Assembly (NCBI GenBank): GCA_016719395.1
Contig: JADJZF010000003.1
Coordinates: 248,001-312,000 of the forward strand
Direction: 5' to 3'
Origin: Candidatus Amarobacter glycogenicus
Lineage (GTDB): Bacteria > Chloroflexota > Dehalococcoidia > Tepidiformales > Tepidiformaceae
Length of the DNA: 64,000 nt
The position numbers and the translations under genes are program-made. How positions within the stretch are numbered: position 1 is the first letter of the stretch; each line of letters begins with the position of its first letter. This document shows, piece by piece, positions 15,581 to 23,664 of this stretch. Below the pieces are notes generated by a model, which had not been told where the DNA came from, ran no database searches, and worked only from the letters and a program-made list of their open reading frames with translations.

Positions 15581-17218
15581 GTGACGGCCCCTATTGCCAC
15601 TGAAGATGCGCTCGACGGATCGGCCCTCCGCCAGGTCTTCGCCGCCGCCTCCGCTCATCTGAGAGCGTGCGCGAAGGACGTCGATGCGATCAACGTCTAT
15701 CCAGTCCCTGATGGCGACACCGGCTCAAACATGTCTGCAACCCTTCGCGAGGCGATCGAACGAGCGCTCGCGCTCGACGGCCCACCGGCCGTCGCCGTGG
15801 TGCTCTCCACGATCGCGCGCGGTGCTCTTTACGGTGCACGCGGGAACTCCGGTGTCATCCTCTCGCAGGCGCTTCGCGGGTTCGCGGCGGGGGTGGGCGA
15901 ACGGGATCGACTCGACGGCCACGCGCTCGCCGACGGTCTCGTGGACGCCGCGGCCCGGGCATACCGCGCCGTGAGCGACCCCCAGGAGGGGACCATGCTC
16001 ACGGTCCTTCGCGCAGCTGGCGAAGGCGCCCGCCAGGCGGCCGAGACACTGCCGGAAGGCGGCCGAGGCACCGGATGCGCGCGGGTGCTCGGTTCGGCCG
16101 TCGTCGCGGCGGAACGCGCCGAAGCGGCAACCATCGAGCAACTGCCGGCTTTGCGCGAAGCCGGTGTCACCGACGCGGGTGGCGAGGGCGTTTGCGTCAT
16201 CCTTCGAGGCCTCCTTGCTGCTATCACCGGGGCGCCGGTCGCGGGTCACCTCAAACCTGCGGATCGGCCGATCGTGCACTCCGCAGGCCACGGAGGAGAC
16301 GGCTTTGGCTTCTGCACGGAATTCCTCATCGAAGCCGACGGCAGGGCGCTCGACCTCGAGAGTATTCGAGGACTCGCGGAGGCCGGTGGCAACCGCTCGG
16401 TAGTCGTCGTCGGCGACCCGGACCTGGTCCGCGTCCACGTGCACAGCCTGGCGCCCCAGACGCTTCTTGACGCTGCTGAGATGGTCGGCCGGCTGGCACG
16501 TGTCAAGGTGGAGGACATGTCGGCCCAGAACGCGCGATTCCGCGAAGGCGGCTCGGGGGCGGGCGTGAAGGTGGCCTTGCTCGCGATGAGCCGCGGCGAC
16601 GGCTTCGACGAGATCTTCGAGAGCCTTGGGGCAACCGTGAGCGATCTCGGTGTCATCGAAAAGCCACCTGCCGGTCAGATCGCCGATACCGCGGACTCGC
16701 TCCGCGTTGCCGATGTTGTGGTGCTCGCCAACCACAAGAACGTCCTGCTCGCCGCCGAACAGGCGAAGGCTCTCGCGCGGTGCACCATTCACGTCGTCCC
16801 GACAACATCGCTCCCACAGGGTATCGCTGCGGCGATGGCGTTCGACTCGGAGGATTCTCCCACTGCGAACATTGAGGCAATGGCTGCAGCCGCCGATGCG
16901 GTAACGACGATTGAGGTGACGATCGCGGGCGCCACGCGCACTTCCGACGGCGTCTCGGTGAAGAAGGGGGAAGCGATCGTACTGGTCAACGGGAAACTGG
17001 CCGGCACAGGAACAACTCCCGGAGAAGCCCTCCTCGAAGGGCTGCGCCAGGCAGGACTGCGGCGCGGGACCCTGGTCACGATCTTCGCCGGTGAAGGCGC
17101 CCCAGAGCATGAGCGTCTTTCCATCGCCGACCGGGTGCGTCAGCACCACGCCGGCGTGGAGGTCGAGTCGCTCCCCGGCGGACAACCCCTCTACCCATAC
17201 ATTGCCTCGGTCGAGTAA
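15581..17218 (+). CDS. FakA-like fatty acid kinase (DAK/DhaL-domain protein)
   Basis: A 545-residue protein of the YloV/FakA family. It has an N-terminal DhaL-like nucleotide domain with the Mg-ATP motif NVYPVPDGDTGSNM (about residues 39-52) and ARGNSGVILSQ. The middle domain has GGDGFGFCTEFLIE, and the C-terminal domain is DegV-like with HAGVEVESLPGGQPLYPYI at the end. FakA phosphorylates fatty acids bound to FakB so that they can enter phospholipid synthesis. No fakB gene is nearby. The start is GTG at 15581. The gene diverges from rpmB, a common position in many genomes. Confidence 0.88.
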   Translation: MTAPIATEDALDGSALRQVFAAASAHLRACAKDVDAINVYPVPDGDTGSNMSATLREAIERALALDGPPAVAVVLSTIARGALYGARGNSGVILSQALRGFAAGVGERDRLDGHALADGLVDAAARAYRAVSDPQEGTMLTVLRAAGEGARQAAETLPEGGRGTGCARVLGSAVVAAERAEAATIEQLPALREAGVTDAGGEGVCVILRGLLAAITGAPVAGHLKPADRPIVHSAGHGGDGFGFCTEFLIEADGRALDLESIRGLAEAGGNRSVVVVGDPDLVRVHVHSLAPQTLLDAAEMVGRLARVKVEDMSAQNARFREGGSGAGVKVALLAMSRGDGFDEIFESLGATVSDLGVIEKPPAGQIADTADSLRVADVVVLANHKNVLLAAEQAKALARCTIHVVPTTSLPQGIAAAMAFDSEDSPTANIEAMAAAADAVTTIEVTIAGATRTSDGVSVKKGEAIVLVNGKLAGTGTTPGEALLEGLRQAGLRRGTLVTIFAGEGAPEHERLSIADRVRQHHAGVEVESLPGGQPLYPYIASVE

Positions 17219-17257
17219 CGTCGCGGCGGGAAGTCCACCAAGGGGAGGGGCCGAAGA

Positions 17258-17656
17258 ATGCCTCGCAGCCGGATGCTCTCCAGAAAGCTGGCCATCGCCG
17301 CCAGCAGCGCGATCATGGTGGTCGTCGCCGCGTGTGGCGGCGATGGCGAACCCGCCTTGCCGACCGCCACACAGGCCAACGCCGGCGGGATCCCGGCGAA
17401 GCTGACCACGGTCACGGTCAGCGACAACAAATTTGCGCCGCTCAACCTCCAGATCCCCGCAGGCGCCAACGTCACCTGGAATTGGACCGGCTCGAACCCG
17501 CACCAGGTTGTCGGCTCATTCAACGGCCAGGAAGTGTCGTCGCCGAAACTCACGGGGACTGGCGTATTCCTCTTCAACTTCGCCAGTTCTGGCGTCTTCG
17601 AGTACCACTGCGGCGTCCACGGCGACGCCATGAACGGCACGATCACCGTCCAATGA
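17258..17656 (+). CDS. Cupredoxin (plastocyanin-like) lipoprotein
   Basis: A 132-residue exported copper protein. The signal peptide ends in the lipobox VVAAC, so the mature protein should be lipid-anchored at Cys26. The type 1 copper ligands are all visible: His in SNPHQVVGS, then Cys, His and Met in YHCGVHGDAMNG. Such proteins carry electrons outside the membrane. A good ribosome site (AGGGGAGG) precedes the ATG. The physiological partner is not evident. Lipoprotein signal peptidase is encoded 1.7 kb downstream. Confidence 0.9.
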   Translation: MPRSRMLSRKLAIAASSAIMVVVAACGGDGEPALPTATQANAGGIPAKLTTVTVSDNKFAPLNLQIPAGANVTWNWTGSNPHQVVGSFNGQEVSSPKLTGTGVFLFNFASSGVFEYHCGVHGDAMNGTITVQ

Positions 17657-17739
17657 CCCGGCGGGCCGCCATGCCCGCATCAGGGGATTGTCATTCCTCC
17701 TCGCGATCTGTAGCCTCCCGCAGCCAAAGGGGGACACGG

Positions 17740-18615
17740 ATGGCCATTGTACTTATTACCGGATGCAGTACCGGGATCGGACTTGAAACGGCGCTGCAGT
17801 TCGGGCGCTCCGGCAACCAGGTCTACGCGACGATGCGGAACCTGGACAAAGCTGGACCGCTCCGTGACGCCGCTCGCCAAGAGAACCTCGACGTCCGCAT
17901 CCACCAACTCGATGTCGACTCGCGAGTGTCCATCGACGCCGCGATCGCGGCCATCCTCGCGGAAGCAGGCCAGGTCGACGTCCTGGTGAACAACGCCGGG
18001 GTCACCGGGATGGGCTCAATCGAGGAGACGACCGATTCGGAACTCCACGCCGTCATGGAGACGAACTTCTTCGGCCCGCTGCGCGTAATTCGCGGGATCG
18101 TCCCAGCGATGCGGGAGCGCAAGTCCGGCACGATCGTGAACGTGACCTCGGTCGCCGGGAGGCTTGTCGCCGGGTTGGCATCTCAATACCACTGCTCCAA
18201 GTGGGCCCTGGAGTGCGCGAGCGAGACCCTTGCCCTCGAACTCAGGCAGTTCGGAGTGCGGGTTGCGATCGTCGAACCCGGCTTCTTCGTCACGCCGATC
18301 CTGGACAAAGCGGCCGAGGCATGGGGAGACAACGAGAATGCGCCCTACGCGGACCTCGAGCGCCGGATGCGGGATCTGTACGCCCAGGCAACGTTGGGGG
18401 GTGGCCATCCGTCAGTCGTTGCCAGGGCCATCGAGAACGCAGTGACGACGACTGAGCCCCGGCTGCGCTACCTCGTCGGCGCGGATGCGGAGTCGTTCGT
18501 CGGCGGCCGGCAGCGCATCACCGACGAGGAATACCTCGTGCTCGGAGAGGAACAGAGCGACGAACAGTGGTGGACGAGGTTCATGGAGATGTTCCCGATG
18601 CCCGTCGAAGCCTGA
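17740..18615 (+). CDS. Short-chain dehydrogenase/reductase
   Basis: A 291-residue classical SDR. The NAD(P)-binding glycine motif TGCSTGIG is at about residues 7-14. The NNAG motif is in VNNAGVTGMG, and the catalytic Ser and Tyr-x3-Lys are in VTSVAG and YHCSK. An extended C-terminus, longer than typical 250-residue SDRs, suggests a retinol-dehydrogenase-like subgroup. The ATG at 17740 opens directly on the Rossmann strand. Longer in-frame readings upstream have no family similarity. Substrate is unknown. Confidence 0.85.
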   Translation: MAIVLITGCSTGIGLETALQFGRSGNQVYATMRNLDKAGPLRDAARQENLDVRIHQLDVDSRVSIDAAIAAILAEAGQVDVLVNNAGVTGMGSIEETTDSELHAVMETNFFGPLRVIRGIVPAMRERKSGTIVNVTSVAGRLVAGLASQYHCSKWALECASETLALELRQFGVRVAIVEPGFFVTPILDKAAEAWGDNENAPYADLERRMRDLYAQATLGGGHPSVVARAIENAVTTTEPRLRYLVGADAESFVGGRQRITDEEYLVLGEEQSDEQWWTRFMEMFPMPVEA

Positions 18616-18653
18616 CCGCGAGGGCGGACAGCGACCAGGCCGCGCGCCTGCGG

Positions 18654-19247
18654 CTAGCTGTACCGCTCTTCGCGCCAGGGGTCTCCATAGATGTGGTAGC
18701 CGTAAGTCTCCCAGAACCCGGGCTTATCACGGTCCAGGAACTGGATCCCGCCGATCCATTTCGCGCTCTTCCAGAAGTAGAGGTGCGGGATGACCATACG
18801 AAGCGGCCAGCCGTGTTCCTTGCTGAGTTCCTCGCCGTCGTGCCTGGTGGCGAACATCACCTGCTCGCGCATCAGGTCTGCGAGGGGCACGTTCGTCGTG
18901 TAGCCACCGTAAGAGTGAAGCATTGCGTACTTCGCCTCGGGCTTGAGATTGATCTGTTCGAGCAGCGCCGAGAACGGGACGCCCTCCCAGGTATTGTCGT
19001 ACTTACTCCAGGTAGTGACGCAGTGGATGTCGTTGAACTCGGTGGTCTTCCTGAGCGCGGCGAACTGCTCCCAGGTGAAGCTCTTCTCCTCTTCGACGAG
19101 ACCCCAGACGTGGAAGCGCCAGGAATCGAGGTCGATGCGCGGGACCGAGCCGTAGTGCAGGACGGGCCAACCTGTTGTGAGGTGCTGCCCCGGGGGCAGG
19201 CGGAGCTTGCCATCGGGCCGAAGTTCCCTGGTCGCTTGCTGAGTCAT
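18654..19247 (-). CDS. Sulfite-oxidase-like molybdopterin oxidoreductase
   Basis: A 197-residue single-domain protein of the sulfite oxidase/MsrP superfamily. The molybdenum-ligating Cys is in NDIHCVTTWSKYDNTWEGV, and the family blocks AKYAMLHSYGGYTTNVPL, HGWPLRMVIPHLYFWKSAKW and GYHIYGDPWREERY are present. No signal peptide is seen, so it is probably cytoplasmic. The ATG at 19247 is chosen for the family-like N-terminus. The dimerisation domain of true sulfite oxidase is absent. Its electron partner and substrate are unknown. Confidence 0.85.
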   Translation of the reverse strand: MTQQATRELRPDGKLRLPPGQHLTTGWPVLHYGSVPRIDLDSWRFHVWGLVEEEKSFTWEQFAALRKTTEFNDIHCVTTWSKYDNTWEGVPFSALLEQINLKPEAKYAMLHSYGGYTTNVPLADLMREQVMFATRHDGEELSKEHGWPLRMVIPHLYFWKSAKWIGGIQFLDRDKPGFWETYGYHIYGDPWREERYS

Positions 19248-19366
19248 AGGTCGGAGTCTCCTGAGTGCGTCCATCGCCGCCGTCCCTATTCAGGGTAGCG
19301 GCTCGCATTTGCCCCGGACAAGACGCCCTTTCGATGCGAAACGGGGCAGGAAGGTACACTGGCTGG

Positions 19367-19876
19367 ATGGAGAGCGCACCGACTCGCGAGGCACCGCGGC
19401 AACGCGCCGCCGTCCGCCCCCAGGATGGCTGGTTCCTCGTGCTCGCCTTCGCCGTCATCGGCGCCGACCAGGCGGTGAAGTGGCTCATCCGCCAGACGAT
19501 TGAGCGCGGCGACTCGCTCGCAGTGGTCTGGCCGCTGAAGCTCGTCCACGTGACGAACAGCGGCGCCGCCTTCGGCATGTTCCAGGGCGCTGGCCCGCTA
19601 CTCGTTATGACGAGCATCCTGGGGATGATCGCGATCGTCGTTTTTCTCTTCAACCCGTCGTTCGCGCACCCCCTGATGCGGCTCGGCCTCGCCCTGATGC
19701 TCGGCGGCGCGGTGGGGAACCTCATCGACCGGGTAAAGGACGGCGAAGTCGTCGACTTCGTCAAGGTGCCGAACTTCCCCGCCTTTAACGTCGCGGATTC
19801 GGCGATAACGATTGGAGTACTGGTACTGGTATGGGCGATGCTCCGGGAACCCCAGCCCTCGCAACCCGGCGACTGA
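19367..19876 (+). CDS. lspA: Lipoprotein signal peptidase (signal peptidase II)
   Basis: A 169-residue aspartic membrane protease that removes signal peptides from lipoproteins. Four transmembrane helices are seen. The catalytic Asp residues are in GNLIDRV and FNVADSAITIG, and VTNSGAAFGMF is the third family block. Potential substrates in the window include the cupredoxin and the lipoprotein at 35.4 kb. The ATG at 19367 gives normal length. The 3' end overlaps the pseudouridine synthase gene by 46 bases, the common lspA-rluD arrangement. Confidence 0.95.
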   Translation: MESAPTREAPRQRAAVRPQDGWFLVLAFAVIGADQAVKWLIRQTIERGDSLAVVWPLKLVHVTNSGAAFGMFQGAGPLLVMTSILGMIAIVVFLFNPSFAHPLMRLGLALMLGGAVGNLIDRVKDGEVVDFVKVPNFPAFNVADSAITIGVLVLVWAMLREPQPSQPGD

Positions 19877-20811
19877 CCGCTCCTGCCGCGGGAAGGCTCG
19901 ATGCCGTGCTCGCGGGCGCGTTCGATGACCTCTCCCGCGCACGAGTCCAGCGCCTGATCGAGGCCGGACACGCACGCGTGAACGGCTCCACGGCGCACAA
20001 GGCGCTTGCCATTTTGGAAGGCGCCGAGCTCGAACTCGATGTCCCCGAAACTCCCCATGAGAGCGTGCCGACCGGGCTCAAGCTCAAAGTGCTTTACGAA
20101 GACGACTCTCTCGCCGCCATCGATAAGCGGGCCGGCCTTGCCGTCCATGGAGCGCCAGGGGATACCGGCCCGAGCGTCGCCGCCTGGTGGCTCGAACAGC
20201 TTGGAGATGCCGCGACGGCATTCGACGTGGAACGCCCGGGGATCGTCCATCGCCTGGACAAAGACACTTCCGGCGTGCTCATCCTCGCGAAGACGCCGCA
20301 GGCACAGGCAGCCCTCAGCGGCGCCTTCGAAGCCCGCACAACGAAAAAGACCTACCTCGCCCTCGTCGAAGGCGTACCCGACCGGCCCAAGGCGGTCATC
20401 GATGCTCCCATCGACCGCCACCCCGGGGACCGAATGCGGATGGCCATCGTGAAGCGCGGACGCGAAGCCCGCACCACCTACGAAGTGTTGTACACCGACA
20501 ACCGCCGGGCGTTGCTCGAAGTCCGCCCTGAAACTGGCCGCACACACCAGATTCGCGTGCACCTGGCGGCTGTGGGAGTCCCGGTCTGCGACGACGCGGT
20601 CTACGGGAAGCGCGAGCCGGGTGGCCGTCAACTCCTCCACGCCTACCAGCTTTCGATCCCGCACCCGGCCGGCGGCCGGCTGACCGTGACGGCGCCGATC
20701 CCGGCCGACTTCGACCACGCCGTTCGCGCCATCGGCGCGGAGACGCTAGCGTTGCATTACGCTCGCGCCGTTGAACCGAAGCTAGAATCGGACGGCGACT
20801 CCCATTCGTGA
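19831..20811 (+). CDS. RluD-type 23S rRNA pseudouridine synthase
   Basis: A 326-residue RluA/RluD family enzyme. An N-terminal S4 RNA-binding domain (LSRARVQRLIEAGHARVNG) precedes the catalytic domain, which has the catalytic Asp in the motif HRLDKDTSGVLI. The later block RTHQIRVHL is also present. It converts specific uridines of rRNA (or tRNA) to pseudouridine. The start overlaps lspA by 46 bases; the two are co-transcribed with gltX downstream, which begins 9 bases after the stop. Confidence 0.92.
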   Translation: MGDAPGTPALATRRLTAPAAGRLDAVLAGAFDDLSRARVQRLIEAGHARVNGSTAHKALAILEGAELELDVPETPHESVPTGLKLKVLYEDDSLAAIDKRAGLAVHGAPGDTGPSVAAWWLEQLGDAATAFDVERPGIVHRLDKDTSGVLILAKTPQAQAALSGAFEARTTKKTYLALVEGVPDRPKAVIDAPIDRHPGDRMRMAIVKRGREARTTYEVLYTDNRRALLEVRPETGRTHQIRVHLAAVGVPVCDDAVYGKREPGGRQLLHAYQLSIPHPAGGRLTVTAPIPADFDHAVRAIGAETLALHYARAVEPKLESDGDSHS

Positions 20812-20820
20812 CGTTGCCAA

Positions 20821-22299
20821 GTGACCGCTGATTCGCGCCCTGTCCGGACCCGCTACGCCCCCTCGCCGACCGGCGACCCCCACGTCGGGAATATCCGCTC
20901 GGCGCTCTTCAGCTGGGCCTATGCCCGGGCCAATGGTGGCGCCTTCCTCCTACGGATCGAGGACACGGACAGGAATCGCCTGGCGGAGACTTCGGTTGGC
21001 GCCATCATGGAGAGCCTCCGCTGGCTCGGCATCGATTGGGACGAGGGCCCGGAAATCGGCGGCCCGCACGAGCCCTACTTCCAGTCCCAACGCCTTCCCC
21101 TTTATCAGAAGGCTGCCGCTTCCCTAATCGACAAGGGCCGTGCATACCGCTGTTTCTGCACCTCCGAGCGGCTGGACCAGATGCGGGCCGCCCAGGCCGC
21201 AGCCAAGCAGCCGCCAGGTTACGACGGCACATGCCGCCGGCTCTCTCCGGAGGAGTCAGCCTCCCGCGCCCGGCACGAGCCGTTCGTGGTGCGGTTCGCA
21301 ATGGACAGGGAAGGCCAGACGATCCTCACGGACATGATCCGCGGGGAGGTGGTCTTCGAGAACAAGCTGCAGGACGACTTCGTGATGGTGAAGTCCGACG
21401 GTTACCCGACCTACCACCTTGGGGTCGTCGTCGATGACACCGAAATGGAAATCACGCATGCCATCCGCGGGGACGAATGGATTTCGAGCGCGCCAAAGCA
21501 CATTCAGCTGTACGCGGCGTTAGGCTGGGAGCCACCGGTCTGGGCGCACCTTCCACTGATCCTCGGGCCCGACCACAAGAAGCTGAGCAAGCGCTCGGGC
21601 GACACCGCCCTGCTCGACTACCGGACGAACGGATACCTGCCGGAAGCGATGATCAACTTCCTCGCCTTCCTCGGTTGGTCGCTCGATGACCACACGGCCA
21701 TCCTCTCGATCGACGAGTTCAAGCAGAACTTCGATCTCGCCCGCGTGGTGGCAAACCCGGCGGTTTTCGACATTGACCGCCTGAATTACCTCAACGGACA
21801 CTACATCCGCGAAATGGACGACCACCGCTGGCGCCGGACCATCGCCGAGTGGTGTGAGAAAGACCTGCCGGATTCGGTGAAGCGCCCGGTTGAGCCCGCC
21901 GTCATCGAATCGGTCGCACCGCTGTTGAAGGAGCGGACCGCGAAGCTCGCCGACATCGCGCCGATGGTCGAGTTCCTCTTCAGCTACGACGCACCGGAGT
22001 TCCCCGTGGAGACCCTGATAGAACGGGCCGGCGACGCGGCCACCGCTGTCCGCGTGCTCGACGTGGCGCTGACCAGCCTGGACGCAGTCCCCGACTCGGC
22101 ATGGGATGTCCCGAATGTCGAAGCAGCCATCCGCGGCATGGAGGGCGCGCTCGACTTGAAGCTGCGGAAGTTCGTTTCGGTGCTCTACGTTGCCGAAATG
22201 GGGCGTCCGCAGGGTATCCCGCTGTTCGACTCGATCGTCCTGCTGGGCCGCGAGCGAGCGCTCCAGCGGATTCGCACCGCCCGCCTGCGTGTGGGTTAG
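20821..22299 (+). CDS. gltX: Glutamyl-tRNA synthetase
   Basis: A 492-residue class I aminoacyl-tRNA synthetase charging tRNA-Glu. The HIGH-like motif is in PSPTGDPHVGNIRSALF and the KMSKS-like motif is KLSKRSG. CxC-type residues (RCFCTSERLDQM) resemble the zinc-binding region of GluRS. The GTG at 20821 lies 9 bases after the upstream stop. tRNA-Gln follows about 70 bases later. If the organism lacks GlnRS, this enzyme may also charge tRNA-Gln for GatCAB conversion; that cannot be seen here. Confidence 0.97.
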   Translation: MTADSRPVRTRYAPSPTGDPHVGNIRSALFSWAYARANGGAFLLRIEDTDRNRLAETSVGAIMESLRWLGIDWDEGPEIGGPHEPYFQSQRLPLYQKAAASLIDKGRAYRCFCTSERLDQMRAAQAAAKQPPGYDGTCRRLSPEESASRARHEPFVVRFAMDREGQTILTDMIRGEVVFENKLQDDFVMVKSDGYPTYHLGVVVDDTEMEITHAIRGDEWISSAPKHIQLYAALGWEPPVWAHLPLILGPDHKKLSKRSGDTALLDYRTNGYLPEAMINFLAFLGWSLDDHTAILSIDEFKQNFDLARVVANPAVFDIDRLNYLNGHYIREMDDHRWRRTIAEWCEKDLPDSVKRPVEPAVIESVAPLLKERTAKLADIAPMVEFLFSYDAPEFPVETLIERAGDAATAVRVLDVALTSLDAVPDSAWDVPNVEAAIRGMEGALDLKLRKFVSVLYVAEMGRPQGIPLFDSIVLLGRERALQRIRTARLRVG

Positions 22300-22368
22300 C
22301 CCCGGGCAGAACGCGGCCCATGCAGTAGAGCCTACAGGCGGGGCCGTGGTACGCTGAAGCGGTCTTAC

Positions 22369-22442
22369 TGGGGACTCGTCTAATGGTAGGACAGCAGATT
22401 CTGGATCTGTATGTGGGGGTTCGACTCCCTCGTCCCCAGCCA
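22369..22442 (+). tRNA. tRNA-Gln (anticodon CTG)
   Basis: A complete cloverleaf of 74 bases. The acceptor stem is TGGGGAC with GTCCCCA, the anticodon stem GCAGA/TCTGT encloses the loop TTCTGGA with anticodon CTG, and the T-loop is TTCGACT. The discriminator G and an encoded CCA end the gene. Confidence 0.95.
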
Positions 22443-22457
22443 AATGCATTCATTGCG

Positions 22458-22485
22458 AAAGGGCCCCACGAGGGCCCTTTCTTCG
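22458..22485 (+). terminator. Rho-independent terminator after tRNA-Gln
   Basis: A perfect 9-bp hairpin AAAGGGCCC / GGGCCCTTT with loop CACGA (22458-22480), followed by a short T-rich stretch. It starts 16 bases after the tRNA CCA end. Confidence 0.8.
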
Positions 22486-22572
22486 CGTCTGACGGGCGGG
22501 CCGAAGGCAGCCGTTCGCAACTAGTAGCTGGCACAGGCCGCATGCTAGAGTCGGCCAACGGCGCCGATGGGC

Positions 22573-23262
22573 CTATTTGCACCGACTCAACCAGGCGGGC
22601 GAGTTGTTGCCAGGCCTGTGCGGGCACTCGGGGTAGGGGAACTCCCTGGCCGGAGGGCTTTCGCTCCCGACGTACACGGCCACGAGCTCGACATCGCCGA
22701 CGAGAGTGAGGGTGCATTCCTGATCCCGGGGAACGGGCCCCACGATGTCGCAACCCGGGCCCTTCAACGACTTCAGCCCGGGCCAGTACCCTGCCAGCGC
22801 ATCGCCGGCGGAAACGACCACGGTCGTCCCTTTCTTGACGGTGTACTCCGCGACGCACGGGTCCGGGAAGATTTCTTCCGGCGCGCAGGACTTCGGGAAA
22901 TAGGTCCGCATGCCCTCTTCGCCGGGCCGCAGGTGAGCGGATACCCTCGCTGGCAATCCGTAAGCCACGATTCGGAGTACGACCTCATCGACCGGCGCGG
23001 GGGTGGCCGATGGACGCGCTGTGGAAGCGCCGCGCGCTGTCGGCGGGGCGGGCGCGGAGGTGGGGGGCGGGCCGCCGTCCCCGGACGCCGCGCTGCCGTC
23101 GGTTGTGGCGGGTGACGCATCACCACCGTCGTCGCCGTCGAAGGGCCCGGGACCGACCAGGATGATGAGCCCGAGCAAGCCCGCCCCGAGAAGGAGAGCG
23201 CCGACCTTGTTCGCATTCCCGCCAGAACTCCCGGAACTGCCGCCGGAACCACCGTTTGCCAT
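22573..23262 (-). CDS. Membrane-anchored protein with Pro/Ser-rich linker and beta-repeat-like domain
   Basis: A 229-residue protein of unknown function. It has a Gly/Ser-rich cytoplasmic N-terminus, one transmembrane helix (about residues 18-37), and an Asp/Gly then Pro/Ala/Ser/Thr-rich linker. The C-terminal domain has paired cysteines in the pattern C...C-x4-Y-x2-GT-x-V-x-V-x-A, later C...C-TL-L and V-x-AVY. That pattern resembles the InlB B-repeat-like bacterial beta-repeat (usually C..C..GTxVxLxA..W.G..C..C.V....V.A.F). It is probably displayed on the cell surface. The ATG at 23262 is used; the frame stays open upstream into a poly-G tract that is probably artefactual. Confidence 0.6.
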   Translation of the reverse strand: MANGGSGGSSGSSGGNANKVGALLLGAGLLGLIILVGPGPFDGDDGGDASPATTDGSAASGDGGPPPTSAPAPPTARGASTARPSATPAPVDEVVLRIVAYGLPARVSAHLRPGEEGMRTYFPKSCAPEEIFPDPCVAEYTVKKGTTVVVSAGDALAGYWPGLKSLKGPGCDIVGPVPRDQECTLTLVGDVELVAVYVGSESPPAREFPYPECPHRPGNNSPAWLSRCK

Positions 23263-23329
23263 GAGCGGCATTTTGCCCCAGGACGGCCGGCGGTGCCAGA
23301 CGGGAGCCGGCACGTACCAAGGGCCCTTG

Positions 23330-23489
<160 letters not shown>

Positions 23490-23664
23490 CACACGCCGCA
23501 AAAAGGCCTATTGAGACTCGACTCGCACGCACGAGAGCGGTTCGTGTGTACACGGGTGCCGTTGGCGGCCCTGAACTGCCAGTCGCGTGGGCGAGGGAAC
23601 TAAAACGGCGTTCTGCAATGAGGGCAGGTCCCTGCAGCGGCGGGCCTCATGTATCATCCCGCCC

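Noticed and set aside
15725..17503. Long open frame on the minus strand across the FakA-like gene
   Set aside because: It is an antisense shadow with no recognisable domain and no ribosome site.
21520..22449. Open frames on the minus strand across gltX and tRNA-Gln
   Set aside because: They cross a well-formed tRNA and a clear synthetase gene, so they are not real.
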